Source of the DNA: Phosphitispora fastidiosa
GTDB taxonomy: Bacteria; Bacillota; Thermincolia; Thermincolales; UBA2595
Reading direction: 5' to 3'
NCBI RefSeq assembly: GCF_019008365.1
Contig: NZ_JAHHUL010000001.1
Location: 310,001-374,000 of the forward strand
Length of the DNA stretch: 64,000 nt
In this document: in pieces, positions 7,613 to 15,568 of the stretch
How positions within the stretch are numbered: the first letter of the stretch is position 1
Layout of the letters: the number at the start of each line of letters is the position of its first letter
The notes under the pieces: generated by a model
The model's input: the letters and a program-made list of their open reading frames with translations, nothing else
Databases searched by the model: none
Told to the model about the DNA's origin: nothing
Made by a program: the position numbers and the translations under genes

Positions 7613-8383
7613 TCAACCACCCAATAATTGTGATATCTTGACCACACCAATATTGTTTTCTGCCAGCGCCCTGCGAATTTCCTTTAAAGCAGCTAACGCT
7701 TCGGGATTGTCACCATGAACACAGACACTGTCCACATTTAAATCTATTTCATTTCCACCTACAGTAGTAATTTTTCCTTCCCTGGCCATCATTACTACCT
7801 GTGCTGCAGCCCTGACCGGGCTTTTGATTAAAGCATTTCCTCCGGCCCTGGCGACCAGAGTCCCATCGTCATTATAGTTACGGTCAGCAAATCCTTCCCT
7901 GATTACTATCATTCCCTGTTCCTCTGCCAACCGTGCAATTACGGACCCCGCGGGAACCATCAGGGGCAGTCCGCCCAAACCTGCGGCAGCCTCGAGTACA
8001 GCTGAAGCGGTAAGAGAATCAACCGCCGCAGTATTATAGAGCGCCCCATGTGGCTTGATATATTCCACTCGGCCTCCCAGGGAACCGGCTATTGCTGCAA
8101 GGGCGCCTACCTGGTAAATAATCATGTTTTTAATTTCGGAAAAGCTGTATGTGATTGCCCTCCTGCCAAACCCCTGCAGGTCAGGATAACCGGGATGCGC
8201 TCCAATAGCCACATCATTCCGTAAACATAAGCTTACCGTCTCATGCATTTGTTCAGGACCGCCGGCATGAAATCCACAGGCAATATTGGCAGAGGTTACC
8301 AGGCCGATAATTTCCCGGTCCTGGCCAAAGCTGTATATGCCAAAACCTTCTCCCAGATCACAGTTTATATCTATCGAAGGCAT
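7613..8383 (-). CDS. pxpA: 5-oxoprolinase subunit A (LamB/YcsF family)
   Basis: This protein of about 256 residues starts MPSIDINCDLGEGFG, the signature of the LamB/YcsF family, followed by SANIACGFHAGGP and IGAHPGYPDLQGFGRR. KPHGALYN and the C-terminal CVHGDNPEA are further conserved blocks holding likely metal or catalytic His residues. PxpA is the catalytic subunit that works with PxpB/PxpC to cleave 5-oxoproline with ATP in the cytoplasm. The start is ATG 8383 behind GGGGTGAT; the frame extends to 8443 and would overlap pxpB, which is less likely. It is the middle gene of the pxp operon. Confidence 0.92.
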   Translation of the reverse strand: MPSIDINCDLGEGFGIYSFGQDREIIGLVTSANIACGFHAGGPEQMHETVSLCLRNDVAIGAHPGYPDLQGFGRRAITYSFSEIKNMIIYQVGALAAIAGSLGGRVEYIKPHGALYNTAAVDSLTASAVLEAAAGLGGLPLMVPAGSVIARLAEEQGMIVIREGFADRNYNDDGTLVARAGGNALIKSPVRAAAQVVMMAREGKITTVGGNEIDLNVDSVCVHGDNPEALAALKEIRRALAENNIGVVKISQLLGG

Positions 8384-8408
8384 CCATATCACCCCGTTCT
8401 TCCCGCCA

Positions 8409-9104
8409 TTATGTTCCCATTCTGACAAAACGCACCCTGTCACCCGGTTTCAAAAGACAAGGTTCTGCCCTTTCAGGGTCAAACATTTTCATTTCAGTCC
8501 TGCCGATGATATGCCAACCCCCAGGGGAATCATAAGGATAGATCCCTGTCTGGTATCCGGCAATAGCCACTGAACCCGCCGCCACTGTTCTGACCGGAGT
8601 CGCTTTGCGAGGCAGGACAATTTTAGCAGAGAGGCTCCCCATATAAGGAAACCCCGGTAAAAAGCCAATTGCCCAAACGTTATAAGTCTTTTGACAATGT
8701 TCGCAGATAACTTCTTCAGGGGTCATGGCGAGAACTTCTGATACTGCCTGAAGGTCGGGACCATACTCACCTCCATACCGGACAGGAATGGACACCGCTG
8801 CGGTTTTTGCCGGGATAGGTCCGGCCTCCCGGGTTAAGCGCCTGCGGATAAAGTCTTCAGCTTCAACAGGGCTGATTAATACAGGATTATAGTATACCCC
8901 GATACTGCTGAAACATGGCACAATATCCGTTATCCACAGAGGTCTGTCACGGGACAGGCAAAGATAGTCCCGCTCTATTCCGGCAGTTTCCCGTTGGATC
9001 CTATCCTCATCCTGAGGTAGTGCGGAGAGACCGCTTTTTGTCTGTTTTGGCCCATATAATATGACTAAGGCGCTGTCCCCCATAAACCTGATCTCTATGT
9101 TCAT
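8409..9104 (-). CDS. pxpB: 5-oxoprolinase subunit B (KipI/PxpB family)
   Basis: This 231-residue protein of the allophanate hydrolase subunit 1/KipI family has a conserved start (FMGDSALVI) and the central block VWAIGFLPGFPYMGSL, then PRKATPVRTVAAGSVAIAG and the PYDSPGGWHIIGRT motif near the end. It partners PxpC in the oxoprolinase complex. In Bacillus the relative KipI inhibits the sporulation kinase KinA, so a secondary role is conceivable but not shown. It is the first gene of the operon, with ATG 9104 and a modest GGTGG site. Two perfect 21-bp direct repeats lie 31-72 bp upstream in its likely promoter. Confidence 0.9.
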   Translation of the reverse strand: MNIEIRFMGDSALVILYGPKQTKSGLSALPQDEDRIQRETAGIERDYLCLSRDRPLWITDIVPCFSSIGVYYNPVLISPVEAEDFIRRRLTREAGPIPAKTAAVSIPVRYGGEYGPDLQAVSEVLAMTPEEVICEHCQKTYNVWAIGFLPGFPYMGSLSAKIVLPRKATPVRTVAAGSVAIAGYQTGIYPYDSPGGWHIIGRTEMKMFDPERAEPCLLKPGDRVRFVRMGT

Positions 9105-9134
9105 TTATCCACCAACTTAATCTGAGCATGTAAT

Positions 9135-9176
9135 AAATTAATCTCTGCATATTGGAAATTAATCTCTGCATATTGG
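9135..9176. repeat. Two perfect 21-bp tandem units upstream of pxpB
   Basis: The unit AAATTAATCTCTGCATATTGG occurs twice head to tail (9135-9155 and 9156-9176). It lies 31-72 bp upstream of the pxpB start, where an operator or UP-like element would sit. The period of two helical turns would put two protein sites on one DNA face. Confidence 0.6.
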
Positions 9177-9250
9177 AAAAAAAATACCCCTTGACGTGAT
9201 CCCGCCCAAGGGGGTTAAAGTCTTTTTCATTTTTCGGCATATGGCTTTCA

Positions 9251-9388
9251 CTATTTTTGAGAATAATTTTCAGCAGGCATCAAGCCAACATCTGTGATGT
9301 CTTTTCCACACTTGGGACAAATCCACTGGGCGCCTATGTAAGCAGAATAAGAATATTCATTACAATACGGGCACAGCTTGGCGTTCAC
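9251..9388 (-). CDS. Small zinc ribbon protein, 45 residues
   Basis: A GTG at 9388, preceded by GGTGACC, opens a 45-residue frame that ends at TAG 9253-9251. It carries two CxxC knuckles, CPYC near residue 6 and CPKC near 25, with an aromatic strand between them (YSYSAYIGAQWI). This is a rubredoxin-like or zinc-ribbon mini-protein. It is upstream of and on the same strand as the pxp operon. No specific family was recognised. The ligand spacing and the ribosome site support a real gene. Confidence 0.6.
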   Translation of the reverse strand: MNAKLCPYCNEYSYSAYIGAQWICPKCGKDITDVGLMPAENYSQK

Positions 9389-9479
9389 TCATGGTCACCA
9401 CTTTCCATTAAAAATATGTTTGAGTGTATAATAATATCTCCCCTAAACCAGATTATATGTTTGAGGGAGGTGATTGTCA

Positions 9480-9692
9480 ATGCCTGAAGAAAATTTTGTA
9501 AAATACGGGGGCATAAAATTTACCAACAATGTATCCCCTTCTAAAATTAATGAGTATGTAAGCAAACTGCCTGAAAATGAACGTCAATCCCTGTTCCGGG
9601 TGGTTAGAAAACTTGACGGTGAAGGCCTGATATCACTTGATGACAGCGAACTTACGACAATTGATGATGAAACCATCGACTGGCAGGATTAA
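9480..9692 (+). CDS. Conserved-looking small acidic protein, function unknown
   Basis: This 70-residue protein starts at ATG 9480, 7 nt behind a perfect GGGAGGTG; a TTG two codons earlier is less well placed. It is soluble and acidic (C-terminus DDSELTTIDDETIDWQD), with one predicted helix around KINEYVSKLPENERQSLFRVVRKL and no Cys or membrane segment. It is flanked by a strong terminator and stands alone on the plus strand, so it is probably monocistronic. No family was recognised. Confidence 0.7.
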   Translation: MPEENFVKYGGIKFTNNVSPSKINEYVSKLPENERQSLFRVVRKLDGEGLISLDDSELTTIDDETIDWQD

Positions 9693-9736
9693 TTTAAGCC
9701 TACCCTTAGAGAAATAATTAAGGGTAGGCTTAAATT
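9691..9736 (+). terminator. Strong hairpin terminator after the small acidic protein gene
   Basis: A perfect 18-bp inverted repeat (arms begin AATTTAAGCCTACCC) encloses a 10-nt loop. It overlaps the stop codon of the gene at 9480-9692. Its AT-rich arm ends serve as a T-rich tail. Confidence 0.85.
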
Positions 9737-9759
9737 TGTCAAACTTGTACAAAACCGTT

Positions 9760-9789
9760 TTGCACATCAGCAGTCTTTTGTTTTATAAT
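9760..9789 (+). promoter_or_regulatory. Probable sigma-A promoter of pgsA
   Basis: TTGCAC (9760-9765) and TATAAT (9784-9789) are separated by 18 nt, and the pgsA ribosome site AAAAAGGAG follows about 12 nt later, giving a short leader. Confidence 0.6.
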
Positions 9790-9817
9790 AGTATTACAAT
9801 TAAAAAGGAGACAGAAT

Positions 9818-10336
9818 ATGATTAATCTACCAAATATGATAACTGTTGTCAGAATACTGCTGGTTCCGGTTTTTCTAATAGTGTTCTGGGCTGCCGGCCC
9901 CCACCGCGTGCTATGGGGAATGTTAATATTGGCGGTGGCAGGAATAACTGATGTAATTGACGGTTATCTGGCCAGAAAACTGCATATGGTAACACCTCTG
10001 GGTAAAATCCTTGATCCCCTGGCAGATAAACTCATGGTAATATCTGTGATGACCTCATTGTTTATGATTGGAAGGTTTCCTTTTTGGCTGGTGGTCTTGG
10101 TAATAGTTAAGGAATTGCTTCTGGTGACCGGAAGCTTATTCATGGTGATCAGGAAACACCTGCAGGTAAGCGCCAACTTCTACGGTAAAGCTGCCACAAT
10201 TGCCATTTATGCCGCCCTGTTTTTCAGCGCTTTTAAAATTACAGGAGCTTCCCTGGTAACTGTCCTTGCCGGAATTATATCAGTTATAGCCCTGAGTAAT
10301 TACGCCCTGAGTTTTGCCCGCCGCCGTACATATTAA
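9818..10336 (+). CDS. pgsA: CDP-diacylglycerol-glycerol-3-phosphate 3-phosphatidyltransferase
   Basis: This 172-residue integral membrane enzyme of the CDP-alcohol phosphotransferase family makes phosphatidylglycerol phosphate from CDP-diacylglycerol and glycerol 3-phosphate. The family motif D-x2-D-G-x2-A-R-x8-G-x3-D-x3-D is complete: TDVIDGYLARK, then PLGKILDPLADK near residues 45-75. About five hydrophobic segments are visible. It starts at ATG 9818 with AAAAAGGAG 9 nt upstream and its own promoter at 9760. It is convergent with the MazG-like gene, with only 4 bp between stops. It is not in its usual Firmicute place beside cinA/recA. Confidence 0.93.
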   Translation: MINLPNMITVVRILLVPVFLIVFWAAGPHRVLWGMLILAVAGITDVIDGYLARKLHMVTPLGKILDPLADKLMVISVMTSLFMIGRFPFWLVVLVIVKELLLVTGSLFMVIRKHLQVSANFYGKAATIAIYAALFFSAFKITGASLVTVLAGIISVIALSNYALSFARRRTY

Positions 10337-10340
10337 CCGG

Positions 10341-10679
10341 CTATTTCCGGCTGCTGTCTGATTCACTTTTTCGTGTCCATCGCTCAGAATCCCGCTGCCG
10401 GTATTTTTCCATCATTTCTTGGAAGGCTGTTTCCAAATCAAGCTCCAGTGAATTAGCCATACAGATAATAATGAAAAGTATATCAGCCAGTTCCAGAGCC
10501 AGGCTGCCTTCTTTTTCACCTGCTTTTTTGGTTTTTTGTCCATAAATATGATTTACTTCCCGGGCCAGCTCCCCGACCTCCTCAGTCATTCGGGCCAGCA
10601 TTGAAAGAGGATGCCAGTAGCCTTCCTCAAACTGTCCGATCCATTGATCAACCTCCTGCTGCATATCCCTGACTTCCAC
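10341..10679 (-). CDS. MazG-like nucleotide pyrophosphohydrolase
   Basis: This 112-residue single-domain MazG/YpjD-type all-alpha NTP pyrophosphatase shows the metal-binding motif EEVGELA near residue 33 and ELADILFIIICMAN near 64, the E-x2-E / E-x2-D pairs of the family. Such enzymes hydrolyse non-canonical (d)NTPs to NMPs. The start is GTG 10679 with GGGGAGG 6-7 nt upstream. The tail is Ser/Arg/Asp rich. It may be co-transcribed with the methyltransferase gene upstream (67 bp apart). Confidence 0.88.
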   Translation of the reverse strand: MEVRDMQQEVDQWIGQFEEGYWHPLSMLARMTEEVGELAREVNHIYGQKTKKAGEKEGSLALELADILFIIICMANSLELDLETAFQEMMEKYRQRDSERWTRKSESDSSRK

Positions 10680-10746
10680 AACACTACCTCCCCAGACATA
10701 TCGTTAACAACATGGTAAATCACTCCGGCTCTTTTGTAAACATTTC

Positions 10747-11214
10747 TTAGTGATATGCTCCAAGGTATTTGTACAATGCTATCATGGTATACCTACCACG
10801 TTGGTCATGAATCCTGGCAAACCCCCGGGGTACTATCAGCAGATCCAGTTCCCTGAGGGTTAATCCCCTGGTCTCCACAAGGAAATACCCTCCCCTGGAC
10901 ATATTAGCAGCAATTGTATCCATTACTTCTATTCTCTTGTTTGAGTCTATCAGGTTTAGGACAAAAGTACATATGGCTATATTTGCATCCAGGCTAAGGT
11001 CTTTTAATTCATCTGCAAATAAAAGGCTTAGCCTTGGCAAAGCTTTGCTTTTAATCCTCCCGGGCAGGTCAACAGCATAGACTTTATACCCTCTCCGGTG
11101 CAGATAAATAGCATTGCGGAGATTCCCTGATCCGTAGTCGAGTACGGTCTTATTCTGGAGGCTCTCAAACAGAGGAAGATATCGGGACAGACTGCTGGCA
11201 GGCACCGTTAACAT
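10747..11214 (-). CDS. Small class I SAM-dependent methyltransferase-like protein
   Basis: This 155-residue Rossmann-type fold has SAM motif I as VLDYGSGNLRNA (near residue 24) and an acidic end of strand 2 as YAVDLP. Motif IV could be AICTFVLNLI, and the sequence ends with a beta-rich tail (YTMIALYKYLG). It is shorter than most class I enzymes but has the core. No substrate can be inferred. The start is ATG 11214. The upstream 369-bp spacer holds palindrome copy B. Confidence 0.7.
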   Translation of the reverse strand: MLTVPASSLSRYLPLFESLQNKTVLDYGSGNLRNAIYLHRRGYKVYAVDLPGRIKSKALPRLSLLFADELKDLSLDANIAICTFVLNLIDSNKRIEVMDTIAANMSRGGYFLVETRGLTLRELDLLIVPRGFARIHDQRGRYTMIALYKYLGAYH

Positions 11215-11392
11215 AAAACCACCCGCTTTTGTAACATCTTTTTATTTTTTATTCTTTTAAAATCTACCGGACAATATACCCGAACATTGGTTATTGTATT
11301 CTATCCCAAAATTCCCGCAGAGGTTACGCCGAAACAAAAGTATGAGCTCAAAGGCAGCCCTCAATTTTGCTGGAACAGCTTAATGTAAAGGA

Positions 11393-11578
11393 CTGCATTG
11401 TTCTTGAACATAAAAATGTTATCAGATAGGGGTAGATGTGTTCCGAAAGGCGGTGTCTGTCGTCAACCGGTCCAAACCCACTTTTGTGGGTTTGGTTAAC
11501 CGGTTGAGACGTAGCCCGCCGTAGGAATACATCTACCCCTATATTAATCAACAATTTTGCGTCTCAAAAACAATGCAG
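11393..11578. repeat. Palindromic repeat family 1, copy B
   Basis: This copy is 186 bp. Terminal arms CTGCATTGTT and AACAATGCAG are 10-bp perfect inverted repeats. The core stem runs AGGGGTAGATGT to ACATCTACCCCT (11428-11540), with inner paired blocks GGCGG/CCGCC and AACCGG/CCGGTT and a central hairpin CCAAACCCA/TGGGTTTGG. It contains the family motif GTCTGTCGTC. It begins 6 bp beyond the stop codon of the kinase gene. Confidence 0.75.
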
Positions 11579-11583
11579 GCCTC

Positions 11584-13926
11584 TTACCACTCAATATCGA
11601 AAACGTAAGGTTCCTGTCCCATAAGGACATCATTGGTGGATCCCAGGCTAACCATAGCTGCCCCTTTCTGGCTGTCCATGGGTTCCAGGAATATCACTCC
11701 CCGGGCTTCCTGCTTAGGCTGCAGCTGAACTATTGAAAGAAATCCCTGACCATAATAACTATTTTTCAGTTCTTTAAACTCCTGTCCATCCTGTTTGCCG
11801 ATAGTGTTTGTCAACACCAGGAGTTCATCCGAACTACCCGTATTTTCCATCTGTACATAAAGCCTTGTTTCCCGCTCGGCAAATTCGACCTTTTCCAGAT
11901 GAACGACCTTATTGTTTTGGGTAACGGTTTTGTCAGGGTAAATTGTATACTTTGCCGGGGCAAGTATTGACCACGGGTCTTCAATACCTTCCACTTTATC
12001 AGCAACAATAAGCGGTACCTCTTCATTTTCGTTCACTTTCATAACATGTTGGATGCTGCCTGTAATTTCAATAAAATTGGAAAACTGCAACACTGAGTGA
12101 GGCAGGTTATAACTAACGATAATATCCCTGGTTCGCACTTGGCCGCCAACTCCTACAGATACAGTAAACTGAGTATTGTTTTTATCTATTTCTACCAGCT
12201 TTTCAATTCTGCCGACAAGATTAACCGGAAGTCCCATATAGAGTTTAGGGTTATCAAACAACAACTGCAGGTTTTCGTTGTTAAACCCGTATTGTTTAGT
12301 AAGCAGTACATCCTGTGAAAGCTGCCTGGAATCTTTAAATCCTTGAACTGCCAGAATACCTGCAAACACAAGCAGACTTATCAAAGTAATGGTTGTAAAC
12401 ACCTTGCGTTCCGACCTGAAAGCTGCCCTGATATGCCTGGGGAGGTATTTAAGCCATTTTTTCCGGCCGACTTTGACCGCTAACCTCCCTGTATCCAGTA
12501 TTTCTTCAATTGCTTTCAGCATTTCAGCCACATTTTTGAACCGGTCCTCGGGATTTTTCTCCAGAGCCTTTAGAATTACGGACTCCATATCACCGGTTAA
12601 TTCTTTATTGTAACGCCCCGGAGGCTCAGGTTCCAAATGGGTGATTTTCTTTATGATTTCTCCGATGTACTCTCCGTCAAAAGGTAACCTTCCGGAAACC
12701 AGGTAATAGAGAAGCACACCCAGAGCAAAAATATCACTTTTTTCGGTTACCGGCTGCCCGGCAATCTGTTCCGGTGACATGATTATTGGAGTTCCGGCGC
12801 CTGTACCTTCCAGGGTAAGTTTGGTGGAATTCTGTATTTTAGCTATCCCAAAATCAGCGACCTTTACCTCGCCATCATGAGAAATCAGGATATTAGACGG
12901 TTTTAAATCCCGATGCACAACCTGTTTTTCATGTGCATAGGAAACCCCGGAACAGATATTCTTCATAATCTCAAAGGCCACGGTCACAGAAATATCATTG
13001 CTTTTTACATATTCATCCAGGGCTTGTCCTTCAATGTACTCCATGATAATGTGGAGTTCACCTGACTTTTCATAGTAGTCATATACCCCTACAATATTAT
13101 CGTGTTTCAATTCTGAAGCTATCTGGGCCTCACGATAAAAACGGCTTATTGTGCTGTGTTCGGACCGGTTTAAAAGGGAAACCCGCTTGACAGCAATTTC
13201 CCGATCAACTTTAAAATCAAAGCCACGGTAAACTGAGCCAAAACTACCGCGGCCAATTTCTTCAAAAAGTTCATAGCGGTCGGCAGAGCTTTCACTAAAC
13301 TCCTGCAGCTTGTCCACCGAATAATATACAGTCTGGTCCCTCTGGTCTTCGGGGACAACCAGTTCAGCCATCCCGTGAATTTCTTCGTCGGTATATTCCG
13401 CTCCCTCTCTGCGGTTAATAAATTCAACAAGCTCTGCCAATTCCAGAATCTTTACCCTGCCGATATAACCCGGCTTGGTGAACTCCATTTTAGATATGTC
13501 GATATCCTCGTGAACAAAGACAACAACAGGATAAACCTTGACATTCATTTTATGATCTTTTTCGTAAGCCCACCGGGAACCAATATAAGACTTAACCACC
13601 TTGGCATACTGGTGAACCTGATTGGCAGGATTGCCAATCTTCACCTTGGAGCGTTTGCCTGATTTGCGCCTTTCCTGAACCCAGTTACCCATTATCCCGC
13701 CTTGAATCTGTCCCTGCATATTTTTGGTCTCAACTACAAAAACACCGTTTGGGCCTATCACAATATGATCAATATCATAGGTAGCCCCATGATAGTAAAT
13801 TCTTGGGGAATTAAGAATAACATACCGGTCCGAAAGATTCTCAGCAAGAAAAGCGGACACCTTTTCTTCCCCAGGCTGCCCGTAAACCCCTGAAATTATT
13901 GAGACTTTTTTCAGAACATTACCCAT
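11584..13926 (-). CDS. NERD domain fused to a Ser/Thr protein kinase with membrane anchor
   Basis: This protein of about 780 residues is a three-part fusion. At residues 18-160 is a NERD (nuclease-related) domain with YDIDHIVIGPNGVFVVETKN, the D...E-x-K nuclease-like core. At about 218-490 is a Hanks-type kinase: Gly loop GRGSFGSVY, catalytic Lys in IAVKRV, HRDLKPSN and DFG, then MSPEQ. One TM segment lies at about 525-545, then an outer region with beta-rich blocks resembling OB or DUF4352-like modules. The kinase should face the cytoplasm and the C-terminus the outside. ATG 13926 (GGTGGGA 6 nt before) is preferred to ATG 14040, because the 38 extra residues do not look like NERD and would crowd the divergent tRNA promoter. 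NERD-kinase fusions are known; their substrates are not. Confidence 0.85.
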   Translation of the reverse strand: MGNVLKKVSIISGVYGQPGEEKVSAFLAENLSDRYVILNSPRIYYHGATYDIDHIVIGPNGVFVVETKNMQGQIQGGIMGNWVQERRKSGKRSKVKIGNPANQVHQYAKVVKSYIGSRWAYEKDHKMNVKVYPVVVFVHEDIDISKMEFTKPGYIGRVKILELAELVEFINRREGAEYTDEEIHGMAELVVPEDQRDQTVYYSVDKLQEFSESSADRYELFEEIGRGSFGSVYRGFDFKVDREIAVKRVSLLNRSEHSTISRFYREAQIASELKHDNIVGVYDYYEKSGELHIIMEYIEGQALDEYVKSNDISVTVAFEIMKNICSGVSYAHEKQVVHRDLKPSNILISHDGEVKVADFGIAKIQNSTKLTLEGTGAGTPIIMSPEQIAGQPVTEKSDIFALGVLLYYLVSGRLPFDGEYIGEIIKKITHLEPEPPGRYNKELTGDMESVILKALEKNPEDRFKNVAEMLKAIEEILDTGRLAVKVGRKKWLKYLPRHIRAAFRSERKVFTTITLISLLVFAGILAVQGFKDSRQLSQDVLLTKQYGFNNENLQLLFDNPKLYMGLPVNLVGRIEKLVEIDKNNTQFTVSVGVGGQVRTRDIIVSYNLPHSVLQFSNFIEITGSIQHVMKVNENEEVPLIVADKVEGIEDPWSILAPAKYTIYPDKTVTQNNKVVHLEKVEFAERETRLYVQMENTGSSDELLVLTNTIGKQDGQEFKELKNSYYGQGFLSIVQLQPKQEARGVIFLEPMDSQKGAAMVSLGSTNDVLMGQEPYVFDIEW

Positions 13927-14082
13927 GCTGTTCCCACCATTACCAGATTTGTCATAAATGTCAGGTATAAGTCCCAAACTGTTCAAGCATTCTACATTCT
14001 GCTGTATAAATCCTCCTTGGTATTTTTCCCATCTTGACATTACCCATGATTTCAGGTATATTAATTATTGTTCTATTAAAAT

Positions 14083-14157
14083 GCGCCCGTAGCTCAGTGG
14101 ATAGAGCACAGGTCTCCGGAACCTGGAGCGTAGGTTCGATTCCTACCGGGCGCACCA
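14083..14157 (+). tRNA. tRNA-Arg(CCG)
   Basis: The 75-nt cloverleaf has acceptor GCGCCCG/CGGGCGC, D-arm GCTCAGTGGATAGAGC and anticodon stem CAGGT/ACCTG enclosing CTCCGGA, giving anticodon CCG for codon CGG. The T arm contains GGTTCGATTCC. The discriminator is A and the CCA end is encoded. Confidence 0.95.
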
Positions 14158-14185
14158 TAAACTAACCAAAACATAATTCAACCAT

Positions 14186-14209
14186 AAAAGCGCCTTTACG
14201 GCGCTTTTT
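14186..14209. terminator. Bidirectional hairpin terminator after tRNA-Arg
   Basis: Stem AAAAGCGCC with GGCGCTTTT closes a loop TTTAC and is followed by T residues on the plus strand and A/T on the other. It can serve the tRNA (plus) and the small ORF that ends at 14208 (minus). Confidence 0.8.
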
Positions 14210-14330
14210 ATGTTATATCTGCCAATTCCTCATTTTTTCCTCCCCATCCTCCATTTTCCTCCGGTTCACGGCCATTGATGGATTCAAGGCCAATGTCTTC
14301 AAGAATCCGGTCAATAAGTTCCTTAAGCAT
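14208..14330 (-). CDS. Possible 40-residue small protein
   Basis: ATG 14330, preceded at 6-7 nt by GGAGGAA, opens a 40-codon frame: an amphipathic N-terminal helix (MLKELIDRILEDIGLES), then a Glu/Gly-rich tail ending in ADIT. An upstream in-frame ATG at 14345 would give 45 residues. It ends in the terminator hairpin. No family was recognised. Good codon phasing and a strong ribosome site are the only support. Confidence 0.4.
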   Translation of the reverse strand: MLKELIDRILEDIGLESINGREPEENGGWGGKNEELADIT

Positions 14331-14557
14331 TCTCAATTCCTCCATTCTGCTGATAGAATGTCATTTAGCCCATTCAATCAGTATTTGTTACAGACAAAAT
14401 ATCATATGCATTTCCCTCAATAATTATGACACAATCTTTTTTTTTGCAGCTCACTATATTTCCATAACAAAAATAACACATGGACGAATGCCCTGAATAC
14501 AATATATCATGCCGGTAAGATGCTGTTACGCCGGCTAGATTAAAAGGAGGTTTTTGG

Positions 14558-14857
14558 GTGTTAATAGTCATTGCCAGAATAAAAACACGCAGCGGCCGTA
14601 TTGATAAAATAGTACCCCTGCTGCAGGAAAACACTGAACTAGGAACAAGTAAACAGGGACACATCAGCAGTTTTCTGGCTAAAAGCACTGAAAGTGAAAA
14701 TGAGCTTCTGGTATATTCCCTCTGGGAGAATGAGTCCCTCTATGAACAGGCAAAAAAAGAAATCAAAAAAGACCCCCGGACCAAAAAAGCGATGCTTCAG
14801 CTGCTAATCCACCTGTCCGGGGAACCCGCTATTGAAACTTTTACCGTTATTTCATAA
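14558..14857 (+). CDS. Antibiotic biosynthesis monooxygenase (ABM)-fold protein
   Basis: This 99-residue dimeric alpha-beta barrel-type protein opens MLIVIARIKTRSGRIDKIVPLLQ. The block ELLVYSLWENESLYEQ, with its conserved Trp/Glu, is the ABM/YgiN signature. Members act as small monooxygenases on quinones or haem, or have unknown roles. The start is GTG 14558 with AAAAGGAGG 7 nt upstream. It is a lone plus-strand gene convergent with the glycosylase gene (3 bp between stops). Confidence 0.75.
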   Translation: MLIVIARIKTRSGRIDKIVPLLQENTELGTSKQGHISSFLAKSTESENELLVYSLWENESLYEQAKKEIKKDPRTKKAMLQLLIHLSGEPAIETFTVIS

Positions 14858-14860
14858 GAG

Positions 14861-15568
14861 CTACTCCCTCCCCTGAGGAAAGCAGCATTTCTCACATAAA
14901 GGACATTCTTTACATTTTGGTCTTTTATTGCTGCAGAACCTGTTTCCGATTCCGGTTACTAAGGCATGGTACTCATTGTACAAGGGCACGTCAGGAGAAA
15001 GCCTCTGCATAAAATAGTCCTTCATTTCGTCATAGGTAACATCTTCATTGAAGATGCCCAATCTGGAGAAAATCCGCCGCGTGTATGCGTCAACAACAAA
15101 GGCGGGTTTTTCTGCCGCATATAGGATAATGCTGTCCGCTGTCTCTGGACCAATGCCGTAAATACTCAGTAATTCTATCCTTAAACTGTCCATATCTTTA
15201 CTGAACATTTTGGCCAGGTCTCCATCGTATTTTTGCATTACATGACTTACAAACGCCTGCAATTTTTTGGTTTTCATTCTATAATACATTGTGGGAATTA
15301 TGCACTGTTCAATCGCTTCAACTGAGGCGTTGTGCATACTTTCCAGTTCAAGAAGTCCGGCTCTTTTCAGGTTATCGACAGCCTTCATAACGTTTTTCCA
15401 GGAAACACTCTGTGTCAGTATAGCGCCAACACAGATCTCAAAAATTGTTTCACCCGGCCACCATTTCCTGGGCCCAAAATATACAAACATCCTGTTATAA
15501 ATCTGCATTAGTTCATGAATACTGTTTTCACCAGCCTTTGGGGCACTCGCAATTTCATTCCTGTTCAA
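14861..15568 (-). CDS. Endonuclease III-like DNA glycosylase with 4Fe-4S cluster, Lys-less HhH motif
   Basis: The HhH-GPD helix-hairpin-helix is IYGIGPETADSI and the catalytic Asp is in FVVDAYT. The C-terminal [4Fe-4S] cluster ligands follow C-x6-C-x2-C-x5-C. The Lys that makes true endonuclease III an AP lyase (GRKTA in E. coli) is Glu here (GPETA), so this should be a monofunctional glycosylase, nearer to MagIII-type 3-methyladenine glycosylases. The start is uncertain. The frame is open to 15646, but that would overlap the upstream gene by 92 bp. TTG 15568 or ATG 15508 are more realistic. The family assignment does not depend on the start. Confidence 0.8.
   Translation of the reverse strand: MNRNEIASAPKAGENSIHELMQIYNRMFVYFGPRKWWPGETIFEICVGAILTQSVSWKNVMKAVDNLKRAGLLELESMHNASVEAIEQCIIPTMYYRMKTKKLQAFVSHVMQKYDGDLAKMFSKDMDSLRIELLSIYGIGPETADSIILYAAEKPAFVVDAYTRRIFSRLGIFNEDVTYDEMKDYFMQRLSPDVPLYNEYHALVTGIGNRFCSNKRPKCKECPLCEKCCFPQGRE

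Noticed and set aside
9007-9240. 77-codon frame across the pxpB start and the 21-bp repeats
   Set aside because: It repeats the tandem DNA unit as peptide and has no family-like content; it is a shadow.
13961-14158. 65-codon frame over the tRNA-Arg gene, with a possible leader peptide start
   Set aside because: It reads antisense through the tRNA; the good AAGGAGG nearby has no start codon at a usable distance.
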